64,000 nt of DNA from Terrisporobacter glycolicus ATCC 14880 = DSM 1288. GTDB taxonomy: Bacteria; Bacillota; Clostridia; Peptostreptococcales; Peptostreptococcaceae. Location of the stretch: contig NZ_CP117523.1 in the NCBI RefSeq assembly GCF_036812735.1, positions 434,001 to 498,000 on the forward strand, written 5' to 3'. Made by a program: the position numbers and the translations under genes. The notes beneath the pieces were generated by a model. It was not told the DNA's origin and searched no databases. It saw only the letters and a list, made by a program, of their open reading frames with translations. Of this stretch, positions 8,864 to 17,536 are shown one piece after another; within the stretch, counting starts at the first letter, position 1; the number at the start of each line of letters is the position of its first letter.

Positions 8864-9121
8864 ATGAAAATAAATAAGTAAACGTATTTTCTTAACATTA
8901 CGAAAATATGTTTAGCAATTGAAAATAAAAGTATGCTTGCAGAAATCGATAAGGCAAATATAAAGAAAGATAAAGAATTGCTGGAAGAGTGTATAGATTG
9001 TGTTATAAATGTGTTTTGTAAATACGGATTACAAGAAAATGATGAACCAAATGAATGCGGTTATATATTATAGGAAACAATAGATTTTTTTAATAATTTA
9101 ATTTACGATATAGAAAAATAA
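8864..9121 (+). pseudogene. Small gene with two in-frame stops, possible immunity-protein relic
   Basis: From ATG 8864 a single frame encodes about 85 residues but is interrupted by TAA at 8879-8881 and TAG at 9071-9073 before its natural TAA at 9119. Between the stops the product is acidic and helical (LLEECIDCVINVFCKYG), and the final part (ETIDFFNNLIYDIEK) continues the same style. Size, acidity and position just before a toxin relic suggest a dead immunity gene, though I do not recognise the family. Confidence 0.45.
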
Positions 9122-9167
9122 AGATATGTTTTATTAGCTATACCCATATATAAAAACGAATCTAAAT

Positions 9168-9539
9168 AAGGCTACAGTTGAGAAGATATATAAAGTAGTT
9201 CATAGTTAAGCGATAACTGTATATAACTTCGAGGTTGAAGGTTTCCATACATATTTTGTGTCTGATGTTAGTGTGCTTGTGGATAATGATTATTCAGGAG
9301 TAAGAAGAAAAGGCGCATTTAGAAAAGCTAAAAAAGATGAAGGTATATCTAAATCTAAAAATCCATATAAAATTGAGTCAGATTATATGAGAACAGCTGA
9401 GCATGAAGGAAGTAAAATAAGAATGGGTAAAAATAACAAACCTATAAAAACAAGAGAATACTATTTTATTAATGATAAAAGTAAAAAATGTACTGGTAAG
9501 ATTGAGGGAACTCAATTACATTATTCTTATAACGAATGA
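9168..9539 (+). pseudogene. C-terminal tip of a polymorphic toxin (pretoxin-HINT end plus toxin domain), truncated
   Basis: The frame contains the typical end of a pretoxin HINT domain (VYNFEVEGFHTYFVSDV, then LVDN), the junction where polymorphic toxins release their C-terminal toxin. A TAA at 9207-9209 interrupts the HINT part (KATVEKIYKVVHS before, AITVYNFEVE after), and no upstream delivery domain exists, so this is an orphan tip. The toxin domain after the junction is about 80 residues, basic, with RKGAFRKAKKDEGI and NKPIKTREYYF. These are reminiscent of the N-terminal part of HNH/EndoVII-type toxins, but the usual GHH/HNH end is absent. A GTG at 9258 could in principle start a 93-residue product. 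It is followed 16 nt later by an intact immunity gene. Confidence 0.6.
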
Positions 9540-9554
9540 TAGAGAGGTGATAAC

Positions 9555-9932
9555 ATGTGGTATGAACTATTAGATAATAATGTATTTATTACTAAATTAT
9601 ACGATCAAGTTCCTGATCTAATTGATATTAGGATAGATCAGATAAATGTTTTAGATGAATGTGATAAAGTTAGTATTTTTTTTGATTTGACCCAATATGC
9701 AGATAATCCTCCTCAAAAGTGGATTCAATCAAAATATAATACTGTGGTAGTAAATATAGATTTATTTGGAATACACGAAATAAATATGTCTTATAAACCT
9801 ACAAATGTAGATAAATCAAACATTAGCATATTTATGGATGAGAATAGTTACATAAATGTTAAAATTACAGGGCAATTTAATGCAACAATTAGAGCAGTAG
9901 CTGGAATGATTCAGACGATATGTGGATATTAA
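9555..9932 (+). CDS. Probable immunity protein of the orphan toxin tip
   Basis: 125 residues, ATG start with an AGAGAGGTGAT ribosome-binding site 15 nt after the toxin-tip stop. The product is acidic, soluble and predicted alpha/beta, with the start MWYELLDNNVF and alternating beta strands. Position directly behind a HINT-linked toxin tip is the standard arrangement for an immunity gene of polymorphic toxin systems. Its overall pattern is compatible with Imm50-like proteins, but this is from memory. It is intact while the toxin carrier is broken, which fits retention as protection against kin carrying the full toxin. Confidence 0.6.
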   Translation: MWYELLDNNVFITKLYDQVPDLIDIRIDQINVLDECDKVSIFFDLTQYADNPPQKWIQSKYNTVVVNIDLFGIHEINMSYKPTNVDKSNISIFMDENSYINVKITGQFNATIRAVAGMIQTICGY

Positions 9933-10037
9933 ATTAAAATATTAAATATGGAAGATTCGTTATATATACGTTGGATAAATATTAGCACACAATTACAATT
10001 AAGTTTGATAAAAAATAAAAATCACTAAAAAATATAT

Positions 10038-10100
10038 GTTAGAGTGTCCTATCATCTCAACCGTTCAAATCCATGAAAACACATTGATAATTTCAATGTG
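10038..10100 (+). repeat. Cassette-spacer element, copy C
   Basis: GTTAGAGTGT ... ATCATCTCAACC forms a short degenerate inverted repeat followed by GTTCAAATCCATGAAAA and the stem CACATTGA / TCAATGTG (10080-10100). The last stem is the same sequence as in copy D, supporting common descent. On the plus strand it is followed by A rather than T, so its terminator function is doubtful here. Confidence 0.5.
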
Positions 10101-10181
10101 AAAAAAATAATATACGCATTGAGTATGGCATACCAAAATGTATTAATCTTTGTACGCTGCTTATTTAAATAACTAAAAAAG

Positions 10182-10222
10182 AGCTACCACTAACAGATTT
10201 TTAATCTGTTGAAGTGGCAGCC
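10182..10222. terminator. Bidirectional terminator
   Basis: Long hairpin: outer arms CCACT / AGTGG and inner arms AACAGATT / AATCTGTT, with A6 on the left and T6 on the right. It serves the minus-strand CofE-like gene and could also stop readthrough from the toxin/immunity side. Confidence 0.8.
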
Positions 10223-10234
10223 ATTTTTTAGTTA

Positions 10235-11425
10235 TTACTTTGTATAATTATCGAAATAACCTTGGATGAATATAATAGGAGTTCCCTTATCTCCACTTCC
10301 TGAAGTTAAGTCAGATAATGATCCTATAAGGTCAGTAAGTCTTCTTGGAGTAGTACCTTGTGATTCCATAGTTCCAACTAAATCTGATTCCTTATTTTTA
10401 ATATATTCTGATATTGCCTTCTTAAGTTCTTCACCCTTTAAATCAGCGAAGTTATTATCAGCAAGATACTTTAATTTTATTTCATTTGGAGTACCATTTA
10501 AGCCAGATGTATAAGCTGGTGAAACGACTGGGTCAGCAAGTTCCCAAATCTTACCCACTGGATCCTTGAAAGCTCCATCTCCATAAATCATTACTTCAAC
10601 ATCTTTTCCTGTTTTCTCTTTAAGAATAGCTTGTATATTATCAACGATAGGTTGACAGTTACGAGGGAAAAGCTTAACAGTTTCTTCTGTTGATTTGTTT
10701 GAACCTAGTAATCCATAAGCTTCATTACATCCACTTCCATCAATAGATTCACATAATATATCATCAAGGCTATAGATCTTTTCTACACCATTTGATTTTA
10801 AAATTTTCTTAGTTCTAAATCTTGTATGAATATCACAAGTAAGAACGCTCTTTGTATAATTTAAGATAGTTTTAGGATTGTTTGAGAATATTACTTCACA
10901 CTCAACACCATATTCTTGGATTAAAGATTTATAGTAATCAATGTAATCAACACCTGTGAAAGTATGTTTATTATACCCAAACAGATTACGGAATTCTTGC
11001 TCTGTTAAAACATCTGTCCAAGGATTAACTCCCTTATCATCTAACATATCTAAGTCAACTAGATGATTTCCAACTTCATCAGATGGGTAGCTTAACATTA
11101 ATACTATTTTTTTAGCTTCCTTTGCTATACCACGAAGGCAGATTGCGAAACGGTTACGACTTAAGATAGGGAATATTACACCAATAGTATCGTCACCAAA
11201 TTTAGATTTAACATCTTTAGCGATATTATCTATAGAAGCATAATTTCCTTGAGCACGTGCAACTACTGATTCAGTTACAGTAACTATGTCCTTATCATTT
11301 ATAGTAAAGCCTTCCACTTCTGAAGCTTTAAGTACACTTTCCACAACTATATCTTCGATTTTATCGCCTTCTTTAATGATTGGGCAACGAAGTCCCCTAA
11401 CAACTGTACCAATAACTCTTTCCAA
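10235..11425 (-). CDS. CofE-like (coenzyme F420-0:L-glutamate ligase family) protein
   Basis: 396 residues from TTG 11425 (MERVIGTVVRGLRCPII). That start sits six bases after GGGAGAG and matches the usual start of the family; the frame also extends seven codons further upstream. The N-terminal half has the CofE/FbiB ligase pattern, with VVRGLRCPII, TVTESVVARAQGN and PILSRNRFAICLRGIA. The second half (from about 200) contains GDGAFKDPVGKIWELADPV and GTPNEIKLKYLADN. In F420 producers this enzyme adds glutamates to the cofactor. Clostridia are not known to make F420, and Firmicute homologues are of unknown substrate, so only an amide-ligase activity is proposed. It is divergent from a LysR-type regulator, a likely local controller. 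Confidence 0.75.
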   Translation of the reverse strand: MERVIGTVVRGLRCPIIKEGDKIEDIVVESVLKASEVEGFTINDKDIVTVTESVVARAQGNYASIDNIAKDVKSKFGDDTIGVIFPILSRNRFAICLRGIAKEAKKIVLMLSYPSDEVGNHLVDLDMLDDKGVNPWTDVLTEQEFRNLFGYNKHTFTGVDYIDYYKSLIQEYGVECEVIFSNNPKTILNYTKSVLTCDIHTRFRTKKILKSNGVEKIYSLDDILCESIDGSGCNEAYGLLGSNKSTEETVKLFPRNCQPIVDNIQAILKEKTGKDVEVMIYGDGAFKDPVGKIWELADPVVSPAYTSGLNGTPNEIKLKYLADNNFADLKGEELKKAISEYIKNKESDLVGTMESQGTTPRRLTDLIGSLSDLTSGSGDKGTPIIFIQGYFDNYTK

Positions 11426-11543
11426 AATAATCTCTCCCAACAATTTAAATTTAATTTCAAATACTTCGTACCATTGTAATATACACCAATAAATGATATA
11501 AGTAAAATAAATAGAATGAATACATGATATAAGGGGTGCTTAT

Positions 11544-12452
11544 ATGGTTACTAAATTAGATTTATATAAGGTGTTTTGTCAGGTAGGAAAAAGTAAAAGC
11601 TTTTCAAAGGCATCAAAGGAGCTTTACATGACACAGCCAGCAGTGAGCCAAGCTATAATGCAATTAGAAGGAGAACTAGATATTAGACTTTTTAATAGAA
11701 CACCTAGGGGGGTATCCTTAACTAATGAGGGGAGCCTTTTATTTGAATATGTAAATTCAGCAATTAATTTAATCAATGCTGGAGAAGAAAAAATATTAGA
11801 ATTTAAAGATTTAACTGTGGGAGAGTTAAAGATTGGGGTAGGAGATACTATATCTAAGTATTTTCTAATTCCATATTTAGAGTTTTTTCATAATAGGTAT
11901 CCTAATATTAAGTTTAAGATTATAAATGGCACTACCTTAGAACTTTGCGCATTAATTAAGTCAGGAGAAATCAATATTGCAATTTGTAATTTTCCAATTG
12001 ATGATCACTCATTAGAATTAAGACCTTGTGGAGAGGTTAGAGATATTTTTGTTTGTGGAGAAAAGTATAAGGATTTATCAACGGAGAAAATCTCATTAGA
12101 AGAAATGGTAAAATATCCTTTAATATTTCTAGAACCTAATTCAAATTCAAGAAAGTATGTAGAAAAGTTCATGATGTCCAAAGGGATAAAGATTTCTCCA
12201 GAGTTTGAACTTGGATCTTTTGATTTATTGTTGGAGTTTGCGAAGATAAATTTAGGGATTGCTTGTGTAGTAAAGGAGTTTTCAAGGGATTATTTAGAAA
12301 AGGGATTATTGTACGAGGTTAATATTTTAGAAGAAATACCAAGTAGAAGTATTGGTGTTTGTTATTTAAAGGGAGTTCCACTTTCATTAGCTTCTGCAAA
12401 ATTTGTTGAGATATTATTATCCTCTAACTTTTCATTGAATGATAGTATATAG
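11544..12452 (+). CDS. LysR-family transcriptional regulator
   Basis: 302 residues. The N-terminal winged helix-turn-helix is textbook (FCQVGKSKSFSKASKELY, then AVSQAIMQLE and LFNRTPRGVSLT, residues 7-60), followed by a periplasmic-binding-protein-like effector domain (about 90-295; starting VGELKIGVGDTIS). The ribosome-binding site is AAGGGG. It is transcribed divergently from the CofE-like gene across a 118-bp gap, the usual arrangement for LysR control of the neighbouring gene and of itself. The inducer is unknown. Confidence 0.92.
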   Translation: MVTKLDLYKVFCQVGKSKSFSKASKELYMTQPAVSQAIMQLEGELDIRLFNRTPRGVSLTNEGSLLFEYVNSAINLINAGEEKILEFKDLTVGELKIGVGDTISKYFLIPYLEFFHNRYPNIKFKIINGTTLELCALIKSGEINIAICNFPIDDHSLELRPCGEVRDIFVCGEKYKDLSTEKISLEEMVKYPLIFLEPNSNSRKYVEKFMMSKGIKISPEFELGSFDLLLEFAKINLGIACVVKEFSRDYLEKGLLYEVNILEEIPSRSIGVCYLKGVPLSLASAKFVEILLSSNFSLNDSI

Positions 12453-12537
12453 CACAGGCACTGATTTAAAGTGTTATTGAAATTGATTTTACTACTTTAC
12501 AATAAATCATCATACTATTTTATAGGAGTGTGAGTAT

Positions 12538-13644
12538 ATGAGAAATGATTGTAAAAAAGTAGAACTTAGGGGAGTATGGATAACAACTGCATATGATATT
12601 GATTGGCCTAAAACGCAAAATAATCCTAAAGCACAAATGAAAGAATTTATAGATATATTAGAAAATTTAAAATCATTAAATTTCAATGCTGTATTTGTTC
12701 AAATAAGACCAGTATCAGATGCATTATACAAATCAGGTATAAATCCATGGTCAGAATATCTTACAGGAAAGCAAGGTGTTAATCCAGGATATGATCCGTT
12801 AAAATTTATGATTGAAGAAACTCACAAAAGAAATATGGAGTTTCATGCTTGGCTAAATCCATATAGAGTAACTACACAAGGGACTGATTTAAATAAATTA
12901 GCAAACAATAATGTAGCAAAATTAAGACCAGATTGGGTGCTACCTTTTGAAAATGCATTATTTTATAACCCAGAAAATTCAGAAGTTGTAAACTATATTG
13001 CTGTTACAGTTTATGAAATAATAAAAAACTACTGTGTAGACGGAATTCATTTTGATGATTATTTTTATCCGTACAATTATCCTCTACCAGAAGGCGAAGA
13101 TAGAGAAGGAGAAATTGCAAATAACAGACGTGAGGCCGTAACCCAAATGATTAGATTAGTATATAACGTCATAAAATCAATAAGACCATCTGTTCAATTT
13201 GGTATAAGTCCATTTGGTGTGTGGAAAAATAAAAGTAGCGATATTAAGGGATCTGAGAGCAAAAACTTAGAAAGCTATTATGATGCATATATGGATACTG
13301 TAACTTGGGTAGAAGAAGGTATTATAGACTATATAGCTCCTCAAATTTATTGGACTATAGACAACAAAAATAGCCCTTATGAAACTTTAGTAAAATGGTG
13401 GTCAGATTTAGTAGAGGGTACAGATGTTACTTTATATATAGGTCAAAATATAAATAATGTAGAAATAGCAAAAGAAATAGCTCAAGAGATAACTATAAAT
13501 AGAACTTACTGTGAGGTTGAAGGAAGTATATTTTTTAGTATGAGAAATATAGAAGAAAACACAGGAAATGTAGTAGAACAATTTAAACAAGTATATAGTT
13601 GTAAGGCTATTACACCTGTACAATGGGATAACATGTATAGGTAA
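12538..13644 (+). CDS. Family 10-like glycosyl hydrolase (GHL10/DUF187 type)
   Basis: 368 residues, with start RGVWITTAYDIDWP and FNAVFVQIRPVSDALY, HAWLNPYRV, VDGIHFDDYFYPY and FGISPFGVW. These are the conserved strands of the TIM-barrel GHL10 family (YngK-like). The usual N-terminal signal peptide is missing, so the protein appears cytoplasmic or is exported by another route. Family members are thought to act on peptidoglycan or glycans. The gene is monocistronic with its own terminator (13703-13739) and is unrelated in orientation to the LysR gene 85 bp upstream. Confidence 0.85.
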   Translation: MRNDCKKVELRGVWITTAYDIDWPKTQNNPKAQMKEFIDILENLKSLNFNAVFVQIRPVSDALYKSGINPWSEYLTGKQGVNPGYDPLKFMIEETHKRNMEFHAWLNPYRVTTQGTDLNKLANNNVAKLRPDWVLPFENALFYNPENSEVVNYIAVTVYEIIKNYCVDGIHFDDYFYPYNYPLPEGEDREGEIANNRREAVTQMIRLVYNVIKSIRPSVQFGISPFGVWKNKSSDIKGSESKNLESYYDAYMDTVTWVEEGIIDYIAPQIYWTIDNKNSPYETLVKWWSDLVEGTDVTLYIGQNINNVEIAKEIAQEITINRTYCEVEGSIFFSMRNIEENTGNVVEQFKQVYSCKAITPVQWDNMYR

Positions 13645-13702
13645 TTAAAAGAAACCTAATAAAATATGAACTTAGATTAAATATACTAAATTGAATTTTT
13701 AT

Positions 13703-13739
13703 AAAAGCTATTGGAATTATCATTTCTATAGCTTTTTTT
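13703..13739 (+). terminator. Intrinsic terminator
   Basis: Stem AAAAGCTAT / ATAGCTTTT with seven T; ends the glycosidase-like gene. Confidence 0.8.
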
Positions 13740-13807
13740 ATTGTATAAAATAAGTAACATAATTAGAAATGCAGAATATATTGTATTATGGAAGGAGGTG
13801 CTTTAAT

Positions 13808-14347
13808 ATGTCGAATAATTGTGATTTTAATTATGAAGAACCACAATATAGATCATTAATATTTAATGCTGGAAACATGAATGATGCTGACACCACTGGA
13901 CCTGACACTGAACAACTTGGAGGTTCTGGACTTTTTATATTAGGATGGCTTATGCCGGAGGGTGATAATGATGAGTATTCATTAACTTTTAGTGTGCCAA
14001 AAGATGCTGTAAGAAGATGCCAAGATGCTAAAGTATTTGTTCATTTAATAAGCGATAATACAAATACACCAGGAGATAGATTTTCAATTAGATTTTCATC
14101 GTTATTTACGGGAGCTAATGGAGTAATAGATATAGATGATTTGAATACTGTTAATAGAAATAATATTCCAGTTAAAAATTCACCAGGCAATCAGCAATAC
14201 AATCATTATGTTTTAGAGTTTAAATTACAAGATATTATCAGAGCAGAAGATTTTGCATTATTGAGTATTGCTCGTATTCCAGCTAATAATGACTTCCAAG
14301 GTCCTGTAGCTATAACTAGTGTAGAATTTAGGTATTTAAGTTGTTAA
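13808..14347 (+). CDS. Uncharacterised beta-rich protein
   Basis: 179 residues from ATG 13808 (GGAAGGAGGTG just upstream); an in-frame ATG at 13769 lacks such a site. The protein is acidic, without signal peptide or transmembrane segment, and has alternating hydrophobic residues typical of a beta sandwich (YSLTFSVPKDAVRRC, AKVFVHLISDN, HYVLEFKLQDI). I do not recognise the family. The strong ribosome-binding site suggests high expression, as for structural or spore-associated proteins. Element D follows 64 bp after the stop. Confidence 0.6.
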   Translation: MSNNCDFNYEEPQYRSLIFNAGNMNDADTTGPDTEQLGGSGLFILGWLMPEGDNDEYSLTFSVPKDAVRRCQDAKVFVHLISDNTNTPGDRFSIRFSSLFTGANGVIDIDDLNTVNRNNIPVKNSPGNQQYNHYVLEFKLQDIIRAEDFALLSIARIPANNDFQGPVAITSVEFRYLSC

Positions 14348-14410
14348 TTATACAAAGTATTACTAGATTTAAATGATTCAATTAAAAAATAATTTAATAT
14401 AAATATTGAA

Positions 14411-14495
14411 TGGTGGAGATGATTATTGTGAATAATATCTACCATTCAAATTCCCAAAATCCACATTGATGTAATGGTCAATGTGGTATTTATTT
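14411..14495 (+). repeat. Cassette-spacer element, copy D, with terminator
   Basis: The best-preserved copy. TGGTGGAGATGATTATT pairs with AATAATATCTACCA across a 3-nt loop, followed by ACCATTCAAATTCCCAAAA and the terminator stem CCACATTGA / TCAATGTGG (14461-14486) with a T-rich tail. The inner stem matches copy C. Confidence 0.65.
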
Positions 14496-14712
14496 TATAA
14501 TAAGGCATTATTTAAAAATAAATACTGGTTACAAATAACACTATGATTAGTTTGTATATTTGTATCTTCTGAATTACAATGATTATATTTACTACGAGAT
14601 CTATTATATTTAGTTCTTTTATACATAGGATATAAAAATAAAAAGACAACTCATATATTTCTATAAATAAGAATAATCTACTAATAAAGTATTTTTATAT
14701 GGAGGTATGTGC
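14496..14712. other. Intergenic stretch
   Basis: AT-rich sequence between element D and the alpha/beta hydrolase. I see no reading frame, strong hairpin or consensus promoter; the hydrolase promoter must lie here but is not obvious. Confidence 0.4.
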
Positions 14713-15525
14713 ATGGGGTATTATGTTAAAGTAGAACCGAATGTGAAAGTTTACGTAGAGGATCTTAACCCAGATGGAAATAAAACAATAGTGTTTCTAC
14801 ACGGGTGGCCTGGAAATCATAATTTGTTTGAATATCAGTTTAATCAGCTCCCAAAACTAGGTTACAGATGTATCGGTATAGACCAGAGAGGATTTGGTAA
14901 GTCAGATAAGCCTTATGGAGGTTACGATTATGATAGATTGTCAGACGATGTTAGATGTGTGGTTAATGGCTTAAAATTACATGATTTCATACTTGCAGGA
15001 CATTCAACTGGAGGAGCTATAGCTATTCGATACATGTCTCGCCATAAAGGATACGGAGTATCGAAACTTGCTCTTTTTGCAGCAGCAGCTCCTAGTCTTA
15101 TCAAACGTCCCAATTTCCAATATGGTTTAGAAGAAGAAGACGTGATTAAAATTATTGAGGGAACATACACGGATCGTCCTAAAATGCTAAGTGATTTCGG
15201 CGATACTTTTTTCTTTCAGCATATAACGGAGCCATTCTCTGATTGGTTTTTACAATTAGGTTTACAAGCAGCAGGTTGGTCAACTGCAGCAATTGCAAAT
15301 ACTTGGATAAATGAAGTGCTATTTTCTGATTTAGAAGAAATAAATGTTCCAACTTTAATTATTCATGGAATTCATGACAAAGTTGTTCCATTTTCACTAG
15401 GTAAAGTGCAAAATCAAAGTATTAGAAATTCTATACTTCTGCCATTTGAATTCAGCGGACACGCATCATTCTATGATCAGCGAGATAGATTTAATGAAGA
15501 ATTGGTGAAATTTATTGAACAATAA
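14713..15525 (+). CDS. Alpha/beta-fold hydrolase (chloroperoxidase-like)
   Basis: 270 residues from ATG 14713, which stands 7 nt after GGAGG; the ATG at 14707 is too close to that site. The fold is clear: FLHGWPGNHNLF (oxyanion loop), GIDQRGFGKSDKP, nucleophile elbow GHSTGGA (Ser near residue 100), the acid in HGIHDKVVP and the catalytic His in FSGHASFYDQ. Relatives include cofactor-free haloperoxidases, lactonases and esterases; the substrate cannot be read from the sequence. It is monocistronic between elements D and E. Its codon usage is less AT-skewed than the neighbours, which suggests acquisition from elsewhere. Confidence 0.88.
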   Translation: MGYYVKVEPNVKVYVEDLNPDGNKTIVFLHGWPGNHNLFEYQFNQLPKLGYRCIGIDQRGFGKSDKPYGGYDYDRLSDDVRCVVNGLKLHDFILAGHSTGGAIAIRYMSRHKGYGVSKLALFAAAAPSLIKRPNFQYGLEEEDVIKIIEGTYTDRPKMLSDFGDTFFFQHITEPFSDWFLQLGLQAAGWSTAAIANTWINEVLFSDLEEINVPTLIIHGIHDKVVPFSLGKVQNQSIRNSILLPFEFSGHASFYDQRDRFNEELVKFIEQ

Positions 15526-15587
15526 AGTTTTATATAGGAGAAAAGAATTGAGGTTAAAGCACACAAAGATAAAATTAAAGATAAATT

Positions 15588-15678
15588 TTGGATATGATTG
15601 TAGCAAATTATCTACACCATTCAAAACCACGAAAAGAAGATGAAGAACTACTAAGTTTATGGCTTAGTAGTTTTTTAT
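15588..15678 (+). repeat. Cassette-spacer element, copy E, with terminator
   Basis: TTGGATATGATT ... AAATTATCTACACC, then ATTCAAAACCACGAAAA, then terminator stem ACTACTAAG / CTTAGTAGT (15647-15671) with six T. It follows the alpha/beta hydrolase. Confidence 0.6.
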
Positions 15679-15859
15679 ATTTAAATATATAGTAAACAAG
15701 TATGTGTATAAATAATGAATTAAATATTTTATAGAAGTAAAAAATAATACCAGGATATAAAAGAGTTACTACATTATATTTACTAACTAGATTGATAAAA
15801 TTCAAAATAAAAGTTAAACTAAAGTATACTTACATTAAAAATAAAAACGAGGTGTAAAA

Positions 15860-16060
15860 ATGACTAAAGAAGAAAGAATTGCTAATATAGTAGCAGACTT
15901 AGAAGGATGGGAAATCAAATCAGATGAGAATGAGTCATACCTAGAAGTAGAGTGTGGAGAATTTTTATTGGAAATGGACTTATGTGATATACCAAGTCTT
16001 GAAACTTTAACAAAGGAAGAGCTGGCAACAATAATATTTGATAAATATTTAGAACAATAA
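15860..16060 (+). CDS. Small acidic protein of unknown function
   Basis: 66 residues with a good ribosome-binding site (GAGGTG) 8 nt upstream of ATG. It is strongly acidic (pI clearly low) and helix-strand-helix in style; it starts MTKEERIANIVADLEGW and ends with a helix LTKEELATIIFDKYLE. No known family is recognised. Its isolated position between elements E and F suggests an independent cassette. Confidence 0.6.
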   Translation: MTKEERIANIVADLEGWEIKSDENESYLEVECGEFLLEMDLCDIPSLETLTKEELATIIFDKYLEQ

Positions 16061-16205
16061 ATAAATTTATATCAGAATGTAAACAAGCCTATAATAATTA
16101 ACTTTAAAAATAGGATTTGTATATAATAATATTACGGTGGATATTTTAACAATAAAAACTATGTCTTCCTATGATAACTGTAAGTTAGAATAGTGTAAAA
16201 TAAAA

Positions 16206-16280
16206 TAGTAGAAATGATTGCCGCAAATACATAAACAAAAAAGCATTATCATAATATATTTGGTGATGCTTTTTTATTTT
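16206..16280 (+). repeat. Cassette-spacer element, copy F (weak), with terminator
   Basis: The most degenerate copy: GTAGAAATGATTGCCGCAAAT retains the left half and the ATACATAAACAAAA spacer. It is followed by terminator stem AAGCATTATCA / TGGTGATGCTT (16241-16271) with T-rich tail. Confidence 0.4.
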
Positions 16281-16361
16281 TTACAGACAAAACTTCCCAC
16301 AAAAAGTCGGGAATAGTGAGTTTCAATGAGATAGAATAAAATCAAAGAAGAGGTGATAGAA

Positions 16362-17222
16362 ATGGAATGGATAGAAAGCATTAGTAAAGCAATTGAATAC
16401 ATTGAAACGCATATTACTGATAATTTGACGACTAGTGATATTGCAAAAGAAGTTTGCATATCGTCGTTTTATTTTCAAAAAGGATTTTCAATGCTCTGTG
16501 GATTTACAGTTGCAGAATATATTAGACAGCGTAGGCTTACACTTGCCGGCAGTGAGCTTGTATCTACAGACAATAAGATTATAGATATAGCAATAAAATA
16601 TGGATATGATTCACCAGATAGCTTTACAAAAGCATTCACTCGTTTTCATGGGTCAACACCAACAGCTGTTCGAAGGGATGGTGCAATGATGAAGTCATTT
16701 GCTTCTTTAAAAATTAATATTTCATTGAAGGGTGGTTATACTATGGATTACAAAATTATTGAAAAAGAGGCGTTCACTGTATTGGTATCAGGAAACAGAT
16801 TTAAATATGACTCATGCCAAGAAGAGATTCCAAAGTTTTGGCAGGATCATTATGAGTCTGGAAAAGGCAATGTAGTATGTGGAATGTATGGAATAAATAT
16901 TGATGAGACTTTAGGAAATAGTGATGAGTTTGAATATTTAATTGCAGATGATTATAAAACAGAAAGTGATATACCTGAAGGATTTGTAACAAGAGTTATT
17001 CCAAAGCATACATGGGCAGTATTTTCATGTAAAGGAGCTATGCCAAAGGCGATGCTAGATGTGAATCAGAAGATTTTTTCTGAATGGCTTCCTAACTGCA
17101 AAGACTATGAAATTGCTGAAGGATATAATATAGAAAAGTATACAGATATTAATGATTATCCTAAAGGAAATCAGGATGAAAACTATTATAGTGAATTGTG
17201 GATTCCTGTGAAGAAGAAATAG
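16362..17222 (+). CDS. AraC-family regulator with GyrI-like effector domain
   Basis: 286 residues from ATG 16362, with GAAGAGGTG upstream. Residues 1-105 are an AraC-type double helix-turn-helix (TDNLTTSDIAKEVCIS, FQKGFSMLCG, DIAIKYGYDSPDSFTKAF, then FHGSTPTAVRR). Residues 125-286 form a GyrI-like/effector-binding domain of the Rob/BmrR type (start MDYKIIEKEAF; ending SELWIPVKK), known to bind hydrophobic cationic ligands. Such proteins control multidrug or stress genes. No linked target gene is adjacent, so it probably acts at a distance or on itself. Confidence 0.9.
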   Translation: MEWIESISKAIEYIETHITDNLTTSDIAKEVCISSFYFQKGFSMLCGFTVAEYIRQRRLTLAGSELVSTDNKIIDIAIKYGYDSPDSFTKAFTRFHGSTPTAVRRDGAMMKSFASLKINISLKGGYTMDYKIIEKEAFTVLVSGNRFKYDSCQEEIPKFWQDHYESGKGNVVCGMYGINIDETLGNSDEFEYLIADDYKTESDIPEGFVTRVIPKHTWAVFSCKGAMPKAMLDVNQKIFSEWLPNCKDYEIAEGYNIEKYTDINDYPKGNQDENYYSELWIPVKKK

Positions 17223-17536
17223 TATAGATAGCAATTTTAAAGCGAGATAAGTATTTTACTAGATATTTAAAATAATAATGAATTGAAGGTTAAGTTTAGA
17301 TAACGAAGACCTTCTTTTTTATTATAAAAAGCTTATAATACAACAGCAGATATTAAGATAAAATTGTCTATTAATGGGGAAAAATAAGCATGCTCTAGAG
17401 AGTAAAATCCTGAAAGTTTATCGTACAGATTATGTAAAAGTAGAAAGGAAATTAACCTACACAAACAAGAACTATTACTCCATATTTACATATTATATAT
17501 AGAACAATATTTATATCACAAAAAGGAGAATCAACA
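17223..17536. other. Intergenic stretch with terminator
   Basis: Apart from the terminator of the AraC gene (17285-17322: stem GAAGGT / ACCTTC and six T), nothing coding is seen. The promoter for the next gene should lie in the second half; no full consensus is visible. Confidence 0.5.
17285..17322 (+). terminator. Intrinsic terminator after AraC-family gene
   Basis: Short stem GAAGGT / ACCTTC with an 18-nt loop and six T. Confidence 0.6.

Noticed and set aside
2448-16280. Integron attC sites as explanation of elements A-F.
   Set aside because: The elements lack the RYYYAAC/GTTRRRY core pairs and no integrase gene is present; only the general cassette-spacer idea is kept.
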